NCBI RefSeq assembly: GCF_000689395.1
Contig: NZ_HG966617.1
Location: 1,604,027-1,668,026, forward strand
DNA length: 64,000 nt
Origin: Candidatus Phaeomarinobacter ectocarpi
Lineage (GTDB): Bacteria; Pseudomonadota; Alphaproteobacteria; CGMCC-115125
Direction of reading: 5' to 3'
Part shown: positions 17,717 through 26,669 of the stretch, piece after piece
How positions within the stretch are numbered: the stretch's first letter is position 1
Layout of the letters: every line of letters starts with the position of its first letter
Translations under genes and position numbers: made by a program
Notes under the pieces: model-generated
Databases searched by the model: none
What the model was told of the DNA's origin: nothing
What the model saw: the letters and a program-made list of their open reading frames with translations, nothing else

Positions 17717-20125
17717 ATGACCATGACGATCAAAATACTTCGCTGGACAGCCATCACACTCGCCACGCTGGCCGTGGTGATTGGCCTGCTGGTCCTGCAG
17801 CTACTCGGCCTCGCAGAGCGGGCTGTGCCGGACTATGCGGGCACAATGGATCTGCCCGGTCTATCTGCCCCGGTCGAGGTCATCCGGGACGCACATGCGG
17901 TCCCTCACATCTTTGCCGAGTCGGACCCGGACGCCGCCTTCGCCCTGGGTGTCTCCCACGCCCAGGACAGGCTCTGGCAGATGGAACTGTTCCGTCGTGT
18001 GGTTCAGGGACGCCTGTCCGAAGTCTTTGGCTCCGCCGCCCTGCCCGCCGACAGGATTATTCGGACACTCGATTTCTACGGCCACTCGAAGCGCTCCCTT
18101 GCGGTGCTGTCGCCCGAGTTGCGGGCAGCCCTTGATGCCTATGCCGCTGGCGTCAACGCCTACATGTCGGAATCCACCCGGCCTTATCCGCCGGAATTTC
18201 AGGTGCTGATGCATACGCCCGAACCATGGCAGCCCGCTGATTCCGTCGGCATGGTCAAACTGCTGGCGGCCGGTCTGTCCGGCAATGCGTTCTCCGAAGT
18301 CCTCCGCACCCGCCTGATGGACGTGCTGGACGAGGAAGACCTCAAGACATTTGATCCGGCCTATCCAGTCGACAGCAAACCGGCCGTGCGTGATCTCGCT
18401 TCGCTCTACCGCACGCTGGGGCTGGAGCGGATCATTGCGGCCATCCCCGACACGGGTCCGCCCGGTGCCTCCAACAACTGGGTTGTTGATGGCAAATGGA
18501 CAAAGAGCCAGAAGCCGCTGCTGGCCAACGATCCGCATCTGGGCATGCTGGCACCCTCCATCTGGTATGCCGCGCACCTCAATGTGGGCGACAGCAATGT
18601 CATCGGCGTCACCATCCCCGGCATTCCATCCGTGGTGCTGGGCCGCAACAACCACATCGGCTGGGGCTTCACCAATACCGGCCCGGATACCCAGGACATG
18701 GCGATTGAAGAAGTGAACCCGGAGAACCCGGACCAGTACCGCACGCCGGACGGCTGGGCCGATTTTGTGACCCGCGAAGAAGAGATTGTTGTTCGTCTGG
18801 GCTCGGACGAAACACTGGTTGTGCGCGAAACGCGCAATGGCCCGGTCCTCGATGCCATTGCAGAGACGTTTGAAGATGTCGTCGCCGATGGTCAGGTGGT
18901 GGCGCTCAAATGGACGGCCCTGACCAGCGAAGACACCACCATTGAAGCAGGCTTTCGCTACACCAAAGCCAGGACGGTGGCTGAATTTGACGAGGCCACC
19001 CGCCTTCAGGTCTCCCCGATGCAAAGCATGGTGGTGGCTGACGTCGACGGAAACATCGGCATGATTGCGCCAGCCGCGGTTCCCGTGCGCAGCGACGCGC
19101 ATGAGACCGGCGGACTGCTGCCTGCCTCCGGTGCCAATCCTGCCAATGACTGGCTGGGCATGATCCCCCACGAAGGGCTGCCGCGCGTCATCAACCCCTC
19201 CCATGGCTACATCGCAACCGCCAACAACAAGATCATCGCCGATGACTTCCCCTATTACATCTCTTCAAGCTGGGATGGTCCGTACCGCGCCAATCGCATT
19301 GAAGACATGATCGAGGCAACGCGGCTGCACGATGTGGCAAGTTTTGAGGCCATGCTGGCGGACAACAAGTCTGAACTGGCGGAACTTCTGGTTCCCTACT
19401 TCACCAGCGTGGAACCCGAAACAGATCAGATGGCAGCAGCACAATCGCTGCTGCGCGACTGGGATGCCACCATGGAAAAGGAACTGGCGCAGCCACTGAT
19501 CTTCCATGCCGCCCTGAAGCAATTGCACACAAAACTGTATGCGGATGAACTCGGCGACCTGGCGGATAGCGTGACCCGCCGCCGTGAGACGTTCCTTCTC
19601 AATGCCCTGTCCGGCGACGAGGCAGCAGCACGCTGGTGTGACGACACATCAACCGCTGAAACAGAACACTGCACAGACGTGGTTCGCACGTCCCTTGCAG
19701 CAGGTCTTGAGGTGCTGAACGACCTCTATGGGTCAGACATGAGCACGTGGACCTGGGGAGTGGCCCATCCGGTGGTGAACAATCACCTGCCCATGGGTTT
19801 CATTCCCGGCGTGCGGAACATCTTCAACATCGAACGCCCCAGCGCCGGTGGTCCGTACACGGTCAATCGCGGACAGACCGGATCAGGCGCCCGACCGTTC
19901 GCCAATGTCCATGCCGCGGGCTATCGCGCCGTCTTTGATTTTGATGACATGAACAACTCCGTCTACATCATATCGACGGGCCAATCCGGCAATCCCGCAT
20001 CTGACTACTACGATACCTTTGCCACGCTATGGGCGGATGGCGGCCACATCCGCATGACCACGGATCGTGCTGAGATAGAGGCAGGATCAATCGGCACTAT
20101 GACTTTGCGACCCGCTCACAACTAA
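17717..20125 (+). CDS. Penicillin-acylase family Ntn-hydrolase (S45)
   Basis: These enzymes are made as one chain and cut themselves so that an internal serine becomes the nucleophile. The 802-residue protein has an N-terminal hydrophobic export segment (about residues 6-35), an alpha-chain with GVSHAQDRLWQMELFRRVVQ, and a spacer ending before GPPGASNNWVVDG. There S252 is the predicted catalytic serine, followed by LLANDPHLGMLAPSIWYAAHL in the beta-chain. Substrates in the family include beta-lactams and acyl-homoserine lactones; which applies here is not visible. The ATG at 17717 has AGGA seven bases upstream. A MarR gene follows on the same strand. Confidence 0.93.
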   Translation: MTMTIKILRWTAITLATLAVVIGLLVLQLLGLAERAVPDYAGTMDLPGLSAPVEVIRDAHAVPHIFAESDPDAAFALGVSHAQDRLWQMELFRRVVQGRLSEVFGSAALPADRIIRTLDFYGHSKRSLAVLSPELRAALDAYAAGVNAYMSESTRPYPPEFQVLMHTPEPWQPADSVGMVKLLAAGLSGNAFSEVLRTRLMDVLDEEDLKTFDPAYPVDSKPAVRDLASLYRTLGLERIIAAIPDTGPPGASNNWVVDGKWTKSQKPLLANDPHLGMLAPSIWYAAHLNVGDSNVIGVTIPGIPSVVLGRNNHIGWGFTNTGPDTQDMAIEEVNPENPDQYRTPDGWADFVTREEEIVVRLGSDETLVVRETRNGPVLDAIAETFEDVVADGQVVALKWTALTSEDTTIEAGFRYTKARTVAEFDEATRLQVSPMQSMVVADVDGNIGMIAPAAVPVRSDAHETGGLLPASGANPANDWLGMIPHEGLPRVINPSHGYIATANNKIIADDFPYYISSSWDGPYRANRIEDMIEATRLHDVASFEAMLADNKSELAELLVPYFTSVEPETDQMAAAQSLLRDWDATMEKELAQPLIFHAALKQLHTKLYADELGDLADSVTRRRETFLLNALSGDEAAARWCDDTSTAETEHCTDVVRTSLAAGLEVLNDLYGSDMSTWTWGVAHPVVNNHLPMGFIPGVRNIFNIERPSAGGPYTVNRGQTGSGARPFANVHAAGYRAVFDFDDMNNSVYIISTGQSGNPASDYYDTFATLWADGGHIRMTTDRAEIEAGSIGTMTLRPAHN

Positions 20126-20179
20126 GGCCCGCGCAGGCGTTTGTTTTCCGCGACGCCGCCGAGTGGCTATAGTGAAGGC

Positions 20180-20677
20180 ATGAGCGACCAGGACACCAAG
20201 ATTCCTCTTCCACTGGCGGGGCCCCGTCCGGATCAGGAGGAAATCGAAGAAGCGCTGGAATTTTCCAGCCTTTTGCAGGAATTCGGGCGTCTGCTGTCTG
20301 GCGAATATGACCGTCGTATGCCCATGAGCCGCGGGCAGTCTGCCGTCGTCGCCCTCCTCATGGAGAATGACGGTCGCACCCAGACCGAGCTGGCTGACGA
20401 CATGGTCATGCACAAGGTCTCCGTCGGGGCTCATGTGGATGAACTGGTTCAGCAGGGGCTGGTGGAGCGCCGCCCCCACCCCACGGACCGGCGGTCAAAG
20501 CAGGTGTGGCTGACGCCCTATTTTCACTCGGTGAAGTTTCTGGGTCAGGGGGTGTTCACGATGATCCATGCTCGCGCCATCGAGGGTGTGTCCAAAAAGG
20601 ACTATGACCACGCGGTCAAAGTGCTGACCGCCATGCGGGACAATCTCAAAAAGCTGAAAGACGAAACCGGCGGCTAG
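20180..20677 (+). CDS. MarR family transcriptional regulator
   Basis: The 165-residue protein has a winged helix-turn-helix with RGQSAVVALLMENDGRTQTE, DDMVMHKVSVGAHVDELVQQ and the wing PHPTDRRSKQVWLTPYF. Helices at both ends would form the dimer interface. The ATG at 20180 has AAGG immediately upstream and gives the usual length; an in-frame start 13 codons earlier is less likely. It lies 54 bp after the acylase-like gene on the same strand and may regulate it. The ligand is unknown. Confidence 0.87.
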   Translation: MSDQDTKIPLPLAGPRPDQEEIEEALEFSSLLQEFGRLLSGEYDRRMPMSRGQSAVVALLMENDGRTQTELADDMVMHKVSVGAHVDELVQQGLVERRPHPTDRRSKQVWLTPYFHSVKFLGQGVFTMIHARAIEGVSKKDYDHAVKVLTAMRDNLKKLKDETGG

Positions 20678-20695
20678 GCGCGGCTATGGCCAAGC

Positions 20696-21178
20696 CTACT
20701 TGGCAGCTGTCGCATATTTGCTTCGGAAGTAAAGCAGCGGGTCGCCCTCGGTTGTGGACGTAAAGCCGACCACCCGGCCCACCATGATGATGTGGTCTCC
20801 CGCATCGTGGCGGCTTTCCACGTCACACTCGAAGGTTGCCAGTGCCGTCTCCACCACGGGAAGGCCGGTCTTGGCCCCCTTGCCGCCCACATGGTCTTCC
20901 ATGGAATGACGGCCCGGCTTGGCCATCTCGTTACTGACGTTCATGTCCTCAGCACTCAGAACATTGATGGCAAACTGGCCGGCCGCATCAAAATCCGCAA
21001 GCGTGTCCGATGATTTGTCGATGCACCACAGCACCAAGGGCGGGTCCAGCGAGACCGACGAAAAGGAATTGGCAGTGATCCCAACAGGGCTCCCGTCGGC
21101 CTTTCGCGTCGTCACCACCGTGACACCGGTCGCAAAACAACCAAGCGCGTTACGAAAATCTCGAGAATTATCGGTCAT
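20696..21178 (-). CDS. Flavin reductase family protein (FMN-binding split barrel)
   Basis: Such proteins supply reduced FMN/FAD to a monooxygenase partner. The 160-residue product has the family's opening FRNALGCFATGVTVVTTR, then GSPVGITANSFSSVSLDPPL and INVLSAEDMNVSNEMAKPGR. A GDHIIMVGRVVGF strand and DPLLYFRSKYATA close the barrel. No monooxygenase gene is next to it, so the partner is not evident. It is divergent from motA, and a CtrA-like box lies between the two genes. Confidence 0.9.
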   Translation of the reverse strand: MTDNSRDFRNALGCFATGVTVVTTRKADGSPVGITANSFSSVSLDPPLVLWCIDKSSDTLADFDAAGQFAINVLSAEDMNVSNEMAKPGRHSMEDHVGGKGAKTGLPVVETALATFECDVESRHDAGDHIIMVGRVVGFTSTTEGDPLLYFRSKYATAAK

Positions 21179-21267
21179 AAAGGAATTGCCTGAGGATGGG
21201 CGTTGGGCGGGAATGCGAGCATTTGTGCCGTTCTAGGCGACGCTTTGGTTAGTGGCAACCTGCTGAA

Positions 21268-21284
21268 TTAGCAAAGCATTAACC
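21268..21284 (+). promoter_or_regulatory. CtrA-like binding box upstream of motA
   Basis: TTAG-CAAAGCA-TTAACC has the spacing of the CtrA site TTAA-N7-TTAAC with a single mismatch. It lies about 120-140 bp before the motA start. CtrA control of flagellar genes is established in many alphaproteobacteria. The site could also influence the divergent flavin reductase gene. Confidence 0.5.
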
Positions 21285-21406
21285 ACGCTTATCAACCTCA
21301 ACCGCGTGTTAACGCGATTTGGGGACACTTCCCTTCAGATTATGTCAGCAAAAGTCTCGGCACACAGGGTGCGGAGGCATAGTACTCGGTTGGGACCGTC
21401 GGCGCG

Positions 21407-22267
21407 ATGAAACTGATTATCGGCATTATTACTGTGTTTGTCTGCGTGCTGGGCGGCTACGCGGCCATGGGCGGCAAGCTCTATGTGCTCTGGCAGCCCT
21501 TTGAAGGCGTGATCATTCTGGGTGCCGCCATGGGCGCCTTCATCATCGCCAATCCGGGACACGTCATCAAACAGATGGGCGGCGCCCTGGGCGCGCTCAT
21601 GAAGGGTTCGCCCTACAACAAGGAATCCTATCTGGAGCTTCTTAGTTGCCTGTTTCAGTTCTTCAAGCTGGCCAAGGCCAAGGGCAATTTGGCGCTGGAA
21701 GCTCACGTGGAGAACCCCCATGACTCGGACATCTTCAAGCAGTTTCCCACCGTGGCAGCCAATCACCACGCCGTGGATTTCATCTGCGACTACGTTCGCC
21801 TGATTACACTGGGCACGGAAAACCCCCATGAGCTCGAAGCCCTTATTGATGAGGAACTCGAAACCCATCACGAGGAACGTCACCACCTTATCGACGCCAT
21901 GCAGGCGCTGGCAGATGGGACACCGGCTCTTGGGATTGTGGCCGCGGTGTTGGGCGTGATCAAAACGATGGGCTCGATCAACGAGCCACCTGAAATTCTC
22001 GGCAAGCTCATCGGTGGCGCCCTTGTGGGTACGTTCCTCGGCGTGTTCGTGGCCTATGGCTTCTTCGCGCCCATGACCGCATCCCTGAAGCACACCTATG
22101 ACGCGGAAGCCAAATACTTCCAGTGCATCAAGGCAGCCCTCCTCGCGCACCTGTCAGGCTATCCGCCTGCCGTGTCCGTCGAGTTCGGCCGCAAGGCGCT
22201 GCTGAGCGACACACGTCCCACATTTGCAGAACTCGAAGAACGCACCGGCTCCCTGCAGCCTGTCTAG
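21407..22267 (+). CDS. motA: Flagellar motor stator protein MotA
   Basis: MotA forms the proton-conducting stator ring with MotB in the inner membrane. The 286-residue protein begins with two membrane segments (residues 1-20 and 33-50). A cytoplasmic loop follows with HVENPHDSDIFKQFP and HHAVDFICDYVRL, then the conserved TPALGIVAAVLGVIKTMGSI and LGKLIGGALVGTFLGVFVAY segments holding the third and fourth membrane helices. motB follows after 41 bp on the same strand. No other flagellar gene is present in the window. Confidence 0.96.
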   Translation: MKLIIGIITVFVCVLGGYAAMGGKLYVLWQPFEGVIILGAAMGAFIIANPGHVIKQMGGALGALMKGSPYNKESYLELLSCLFQFFKLAKAKGNLALEAHVENPHDSDIFKQFPTVAANHHAVDFICDYVRLITLGTENPHELEALIDEELETHHEERHHLIDAMQALADGTPALGIVAAVLGVIKTMGSINEPPEILGKLIGGALVGTFLGVFVAYGFFAPMTASLKHTYDAEAKYFQCIKAALLAHLSGYPPAVSVEFGRKALLSDTRPTFAELEERTGSLQPV

Positions 22268-22308
22268 GCCGCACCTGACCGCCACGCCAGAAGGACCAAG
22301 GCGCACAC

Positions 22309-23250
22309 ATGTCGAGCAACGAACAGCCGATCATCATCAAGCGGGTCAAGAAAGCCGCACACGGCCACCATGGTGGCGCGTGGAAGATCGCTTACGCCGA
22401 CTTCGTGACCGCCATGATGGCCTTCTTCCTGCTCATGTGGCTCATCTCCATGACAACGCCCGAGCAAAAAGACGGCCTGGCCGACTACTTTGCGCCACCC
22501 AATATCAGCCGCTCCAATTCAGGCTCCGGCGGCATTCTTGCCGGTACCGCCCATGACAGTCGCGGTGCCAAGGAAGGTGGCGCGATCACAGCCGTTGTCG
22601 TGTCCATTGCCCCGCCGGCCCAGAAGGAAGACGAAGGCAAGGACAAGGGTGAGACGCCAGGCGACGGCCAGATCGGCGACAAGAAAGAAGACGGCGCCGA
22701 GATGGCCCATGAGAGTCAGTTGCTGATCGACAATGGCGAAGCGAAACAGGAAGCCCGGTCTTTCGCGCGCGCTGAAATGTCGATCCGTCAAAGCCTCAAT
22801 GATCTGCCGGAACTCGCTGAGTTGTCCAAGCACATCATCATTGACGAAACACCTGAAGGCCTGCGCATCCAGCTTGTGGATCAGGAAGGCCGCTCCATGT
22901 TCCCGGCTGAAAGTGCTGTGCCCTACGAGCGCACACGGGTGCTTCTGGATGCCATCGGCAAGACACTCAATCTGCTGCCCAACCGCATCACCATCGGTGG
23001 TCATACGGATTCAACACCCATGAGCACCGGTGATGACTACACCGCATGGGAACTCACTTCCGAACGGGCCAATGCCGCGCGCCGGGTGCTCATGGAAAAT
23101 GGCCTGGACGGGAACCGTGTCTATCAGGTGGCCGGCAAGTCGGATTCAGAACCGCTGTTCCCGGAAGACCCGTTTATGGCCGCAAACCGACGCATTTCAA
23201 TCGTCCTGCTGCGCGAAGCCCCGGTTCTGCCGCCAAGCCAGATGCGCTAG
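22309..23250 (+). CDS. motB: Flagellar motor stator protein MotB
   Basis: MotB anchors the stator to peptidoglycan and carries the proton-binding aspartate. The 313-residue protein starts with a basic cytoplasmic tail, then AYADFVTAMMAFFLLMWLIS with D31 at the proton-channel position. A long Gly/Lys/Glu-rich linker (about residues 70-145) leads to an OmpA-like peptidoglycan-binding domain with ITIGGHTDSTPM (about 225) and ANRRISIVLL near the end. It is paired with motA. Confidence 0.96.
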   Translation: MSSNEQPIIIKRVKKAAHGHHGGAWKIAYADFVTAMMAFFLLMWLISMTTPEQKDGLADYFAPPNISRSNSGSGGILAGTAHDSRGAKEGGAITAVVVSIAPPAQKEDEGKDKGETPGDGQIGDKKEDGAEMAHESQLLIDNGEAKQEARSFARAEMSIRQSLNDLPELAELSKHIIIDETPEGLRIQLVDQEGRSMFPAESAVPYERTRVLLDAIGKTLNLLPNRITIGGHTDSTPMSTGDDYTAWELTSERANAARRVLMENGLDGNRVYQVAGKSDSEPLFPEDPFMAANRRISIVLLREAPVLPPSQMR

Positions 23251-23339
23251 GCGAAAACACCCCCCTTAGACCGCCCTATTGCACTTCGGCCTCCTGGTCC
23301 CCATTTTACGTCTACGAACGTAGATTTCAGGAGACGTGA

Positions 23340-23873
23340 ATGACGACGGTTGACCGCGCGGGTCCGGTGCACTGGCGAGATGCCTCTGGCGCCGACGCCA
23401 TCCATATTGATGCGGATCGCTACCCGGAGCTGTTCGACGGCATTCTGAAAAAGCGCTTTATGGCCTTCGTGATCGACTGGCTGCTGCTGGCGGTCGCAAC
23501 CGTTTTCCTCACCCTGGTATTTGTTGTCCTCGGCCTTTTGACGTTTGGGCTGGCATGGGCTGCGCTGCCTTTTGTGACGCCGCTCATGTGGCTCGCCTAT
23601 TTTACCTTCAGCATTGGTAGCCCCAGCTCGGCCACACCAGGCATGCGGTTCATGGGCATTGAAGTGCGGACATGGGATGGGGCGCGGCCGGAATATCTGC
23701 AGGGCGCATTGCAGACTTTGGTGTTCTACCTGTCTTGGTCGACCACCATCATTTTGTTCCTGTTCCCGTTCTTCAACAAACGCCGCCGCTGCCTGCACGA
23801 CTATCTGATTGGAACGGTTGTCATTAATTCTCCGTCCAGCATTCCGCCCGATGCGCAGGTGATTTCTCACTAG
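23340..23873 (+). CDS. RDD family membrane protein
   Basis: The 177-residue protein has the RDD arrangement. A first membrane segment holds KKRFMAFVIDWLLLAVATVF (R and D near residues 39-45), a second segment follows, then the conserved SSATPGMRFMGIEV turn and a third segment ending FFNKRRRCLHDYLIGTVVI. RDD proteins are poorly defined, and some are linked to ion transport. It stands 89 bp after motB and is probably a separate unit. The ATG at 23340 has GGAG upstream. Confidence 0.88.
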   Translation: MTTVDRAGPVHWRDASGADAIHIDADRYPELFDGILKKRFMAFVIDWLLLAVATVFLTLVFVVLGLLTFGLAWAALPFVTPLMWLAYFTFSIGSPSSATPGMRFMGIEVRTWDGARPEYLQGALQTLVFYLSWSTTIILFLFPFFNKRRRCLHDYLIGTVVINSPSSIPPDAQVISH

Positions 23874-23933
23874 AAGATTCCCCTACAAAACAAGCAAAAA
23901 CGCTGCTTGGCTTTCGCCCTTCCCCATGCCTAG

Positions 23934-25799
23934 ATGCTGCCTATGGAGGCCGATTTTTCTCACGTCTGGCAGATGTGGGTGGTGTTTGCCGCGATCATCG
24001 TGGCCATCGCCGCCTATGCGTCTGAAAACATTCCCCTTGAGCTGACATCGCTGGCGCTTGTCGCCGGGTTGCTGGCTTTTTTCCATATCTTTCCGGTCGA
24101 AGCTGTCGCAGGCAACAACCTGCTGGATGCGCGTGTCCTGCTGGCCGGGTTTGCAGATCCCGCCCTCATTGCCGTGTTGGCTTTGCTGGTGGTTGGTCAG
24201 GGACTGTTTCAAAGCGGTGCCCTGGAAGACCTGGCCCAGCTCAGCAATGCAAACGCCACCCGCGCCCCCTTTCTGACGCTCGGCGTCATGCTGGTGGTCG
24301 TTCTCATTGTTTCAGGGTTCATGAACAACACACCGGTGGCCGTGATCTTTATCCCGGTCGTCAGTGCTCTGGCGGCCAAGGCAGCCATCTCGTCTTCCAA
24401 GATGATGATCCCGCTCTCCTATGCCTCGATCCTCGGCGGCATGACCACGCTGATTGGCTCATCCACGAACCTGCTGGCATCCGGTGCCGCCGAACGCGCC
24501 GGACTGGACCGCATCGGGTTCTTTGATTTTACCATTCCCGGCATGTTCCTGGCGGCCGTCGGCATTGTGTATGTGGCAGGCATCCTGCCCCGCCTGCTTC
24601 CCTCCCGGGCCAATCTCGCGCAGGAAATGGAAGGCTCAGGCAAGCAGTTCATTGCCCAGCTTCAATTGGGCTACGGCCATCCCATGGTCGGCAGCAAGGC
24701 CACCGGCGGCATGTTTCCGGCCTTGAAGAACATCACCGTGCGCATGGTCCAGCGCGGCGAACATGCCTTCCTGCCACCGTTTGAAGATCTGGTCCTGCGC
24801 CCCGGCGATACGCTGATCATCGCGGCCACCCGCGCGACCCTCACAGAGTCCCTCAAGCAGGACCCGGAAATCTTTCAGGGCCTGATCCATCAGGATGGCG
24901 GCCCCAGCGACCCCGATGATGGAGACGATCAGCGTCCCGTGCGCGATCTCATGCTGGCTGAGAGCATCGTCGCACCGGGCTCGCGCCTCATCGGCCGTAA
25001 TGTGGAACAGGCGGGTTTCCGCATGGAAACCGATTGTATCGTCCTGGGTGTTCAGCGCCGCAGCCGCATGATCCGTGCCCGGATGAGCGACATACGCCTT
25101 GAGCCCGGTGACGTGCTGTTGATTGTCGGCACCCGCGAAAGCGTGCGTGGTCTGCGCACCAGCCGCGATGTCCTGCTGCTTGAATGGTCGGCGACTGAAA
25201 TTCCAGACCTGAGCAATGCCCGCAAGGCGCAGATCATTCTTGGCGGCACAGTCGCAGCGGCTGCCCTTGGCATTGTCCCCATTGCCGTTGCGGCCGTGGT
25301 CGGCGCCTTCGCCATGATCGCCTCAGGCTGTCTCAACATCCGCCAGGGGTCCCGTGCTATCGACCGGCAGATTTTCCTGCTGGTCGGCGCAGCCCTTGCC
25401 CTTGGCACGTCTTTGGAAATGACCGGCGGCGCGACCTACATCGCCCAGCAGGTCATAACCGTTTTCGCGTCACTTGGACCGGCCGTTGTGCTGTCGGTCT
25501 TCTTCCTGCTCGTTGCAATTTTGACCAACGTGCTGAGCAACAATGCTACGGCGGTGCTGTTTGTCCCCATCGCCATCAGCACAGCCAACGGCCTCGGCGT
25601 CGACCCTATGATCTTTGTCTATGCTGTGATCTTTGCCGCCAACTGCTCTTTCGCCACCCCCATGGGCTACCAGACCAACCTGCTGGTCCTTGGTCCGGGG
25701 CACTACAGATTTTCGGACTTTATGAAGGCCGGCGCGCCTCTGGTGATTGTTCTGTGGCTTGCTTTTTCCCTGTTCGCACCGTGGTATTATGGTTTGTAG
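23934..25799 (+). CDS. SLC13-family permease with two cytoplasmic TrkA-C (RCK-C) domains
   Basis: The 621-residue protein is an inner-membrane transporter of the divalent anion/Na+ symporter type. The N-terminal half has several membrane helices with VSGFMNNTPVAVIFIPVVSA and PLSYASILGGMTTLIGSSTN, the family's hairpin signature. A central soluble part (about residues 225-410) holds two RCK-C repeats, each with LRPGDTLIIAATR or LEPGDVLLIVGTR. The C-terminal half repeats the motif as LSNNATAVLFVPIAIS and ANCSFATPMGYQTNLLV. Substrate could be sulfate, dicarboxylate or another anion. ATG 23943 is an alternative start. Confidence 0.9.
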   Translation: MLPMEADFSHVWQMWVVFAAIIVAIAAYASENIPLELTSLALVAGLLAFFHIFPVEAVAGNNLLDARVLLAGFADPALIAVLALLVVGQGLFQSGALEDLAQLSNANATRAPFLTLGVMLVVVLIVSGFMNNTPVAVIFIPVVSALAAKAAISSSKMMIPLSYASILGGMTTLIGSSTNLLASGAAERAGLDRIGFFDFTIPGMFLAAVGIVYVAGILPRLLPSRANLAQEMEGSGKQFIAQLQLGYGHPMVGSKATGGMFPALKNITVRMVQRGEHAFLPPFEDLVLRPGDTLIIAATRATLTESLKQDPEIFQGLIHQDGGPSDPDDGDDQRPVRDLMLAESIVAPGSRLIGRNVEQAGFRMETDCIVLGVQRRSRMIRARMSDIRLEPGDVLLIVGTRESVRGLRTSRDVLLLEWSATEIPDLSNARKAQIILGGTVAAAALGIVPIAVAAVVGAFAMIASGCLNIRQGSRAIDRQIFLLVGAALALGTSLEMTGGATYIAQQVITVFASLGPAVVLSVFFLLVAILTNVLSNNATAVLFVPIAISTANGLGVDPMIFVYAVIFAANCSFATPMGYQTNLLVLGPGHYRFSDFMKAGAPLVIVLWLAFSLFAPWYYGL

Positions 25800-25832
25800 A
25801 GTGATCATGTCCTTCATGACTCGGAGCCTTAC

Positions 25833-26612
25833 GTGACCCACCCGGGCAAAACCGCGCCGCGATTTTACCTGACCGCCGAAGCCCCCTGCCCGTATCTGGA
25901 GGGAAAGCTTGAGCGAAAGGTGTTCACCCATCTGCTCGATGTGGACGCCAACACGATCAATTCCATGCTGACGGGGGCCGGTTTCAGGCGCAGCCAGACC
26001 ATTGCCTACAAGCCCGCCTGCGATGGATGTTCCGCCTGCGTCTCCGTTCGCATCCCGGTGGATATCTTCACACCCTCCACGTCGCAACGCCGCATCATCA
26101 AGAAAAACACCGACCTCGAGCGCGTGCCCCGCGAACCGATTGCGACCGAGCCGCAGTTCGAGTTGCTCCACACTTATCTTCAGGATCGCCACGCCAATGG
26201 CGGCATGTCGGACATGGACGAAGATGATTTCTCGGCCATGGTGGAAGAGACCACCGTCGATACGCTCATCTTTGAATATTGGACCAGGTCCGACCCGGCC
26301 GATGACACACTAGAACCGCTGGGCCGCCAGAAGCTTGTGGGCGCGTCGGTCACGGACGTCATCGATGATGGCCTGTCCATGGTCTACAGCTTTTTCGACC
26401 CGTCAGAATCAGCCCGCAGCCTGGGCAGTTACATGATTTTGGATCATGTGAAGAAGGCCCGCGAAATGGGGCTACCCTATGTCTATCTGGGCTACTGGAT
26501 CGATGACTGCCGGAAGATGGCCTACAAGGCCAAGTATCAGCCTCTGGAGGCCCTTACCATGGATGGTTGGGCTCCCCTGGAACCACCGTCGGACACCGGC
26601 TCCAACGCCTGA
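25833..26612 (+). CDS. bpt: Aspartate/glutamate leucyltransferase Bpt (N-end rule)
   Basis: Bpt transfers leucine from leucyl-tRNA to proteins with N-terminal Asp or Glu, marking them for ClpAP. The 259-residue protein has YKPACDGCSACVSVRIPV (Cys cluster near residues 58-64), TPSTSQRRIIKKN, MVYSFFDPSESARSLGSYMI and YVYLGYWIDDCRKMAYKAKY, all ATE-domain hallmarks. The start is GTG 25833 with GGAG ten bases upstream. It lies 33 bp after the SLC13 gene and 57 bp before the TRAP operon on the same strand. Confidence 0.95.
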   Translation: MTHPGKTAPRFYLTAEAPCPYLEGKLERKVFTHLLDVDANTINSMLTGAGFRRSQTIAYKPACDGCSACVSVRIPVDIFTPSTSQRRIIKKNTDLERVPREPIATEPQFELLHTYLQDRHANGGMSDMDEDDFSAMVEETTVDTLIFEYWTRSDPADDTLEPLGRQKLVGASVTDVIDDGLSMVYSFFDPSESARSLGSYMILDHVKKAREMGLPYVYLGYWIDDCRKMAYKAKYQPLEALTMDGWAPLEPPSDTGSNA

Positions 26613-26669
26613 TTGCGCCACGCCTCCCCATCCCTATACTGCGCGTCAAATATCTCCGGGGAGACTAAG

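Noticed and set aside
17861..19204. 447-codon minus-strand open frame
   Set aside because: It lies opposite the penicillin-acylase-family gene, which has clear motifs throughout; the long frame comes from high GC content.
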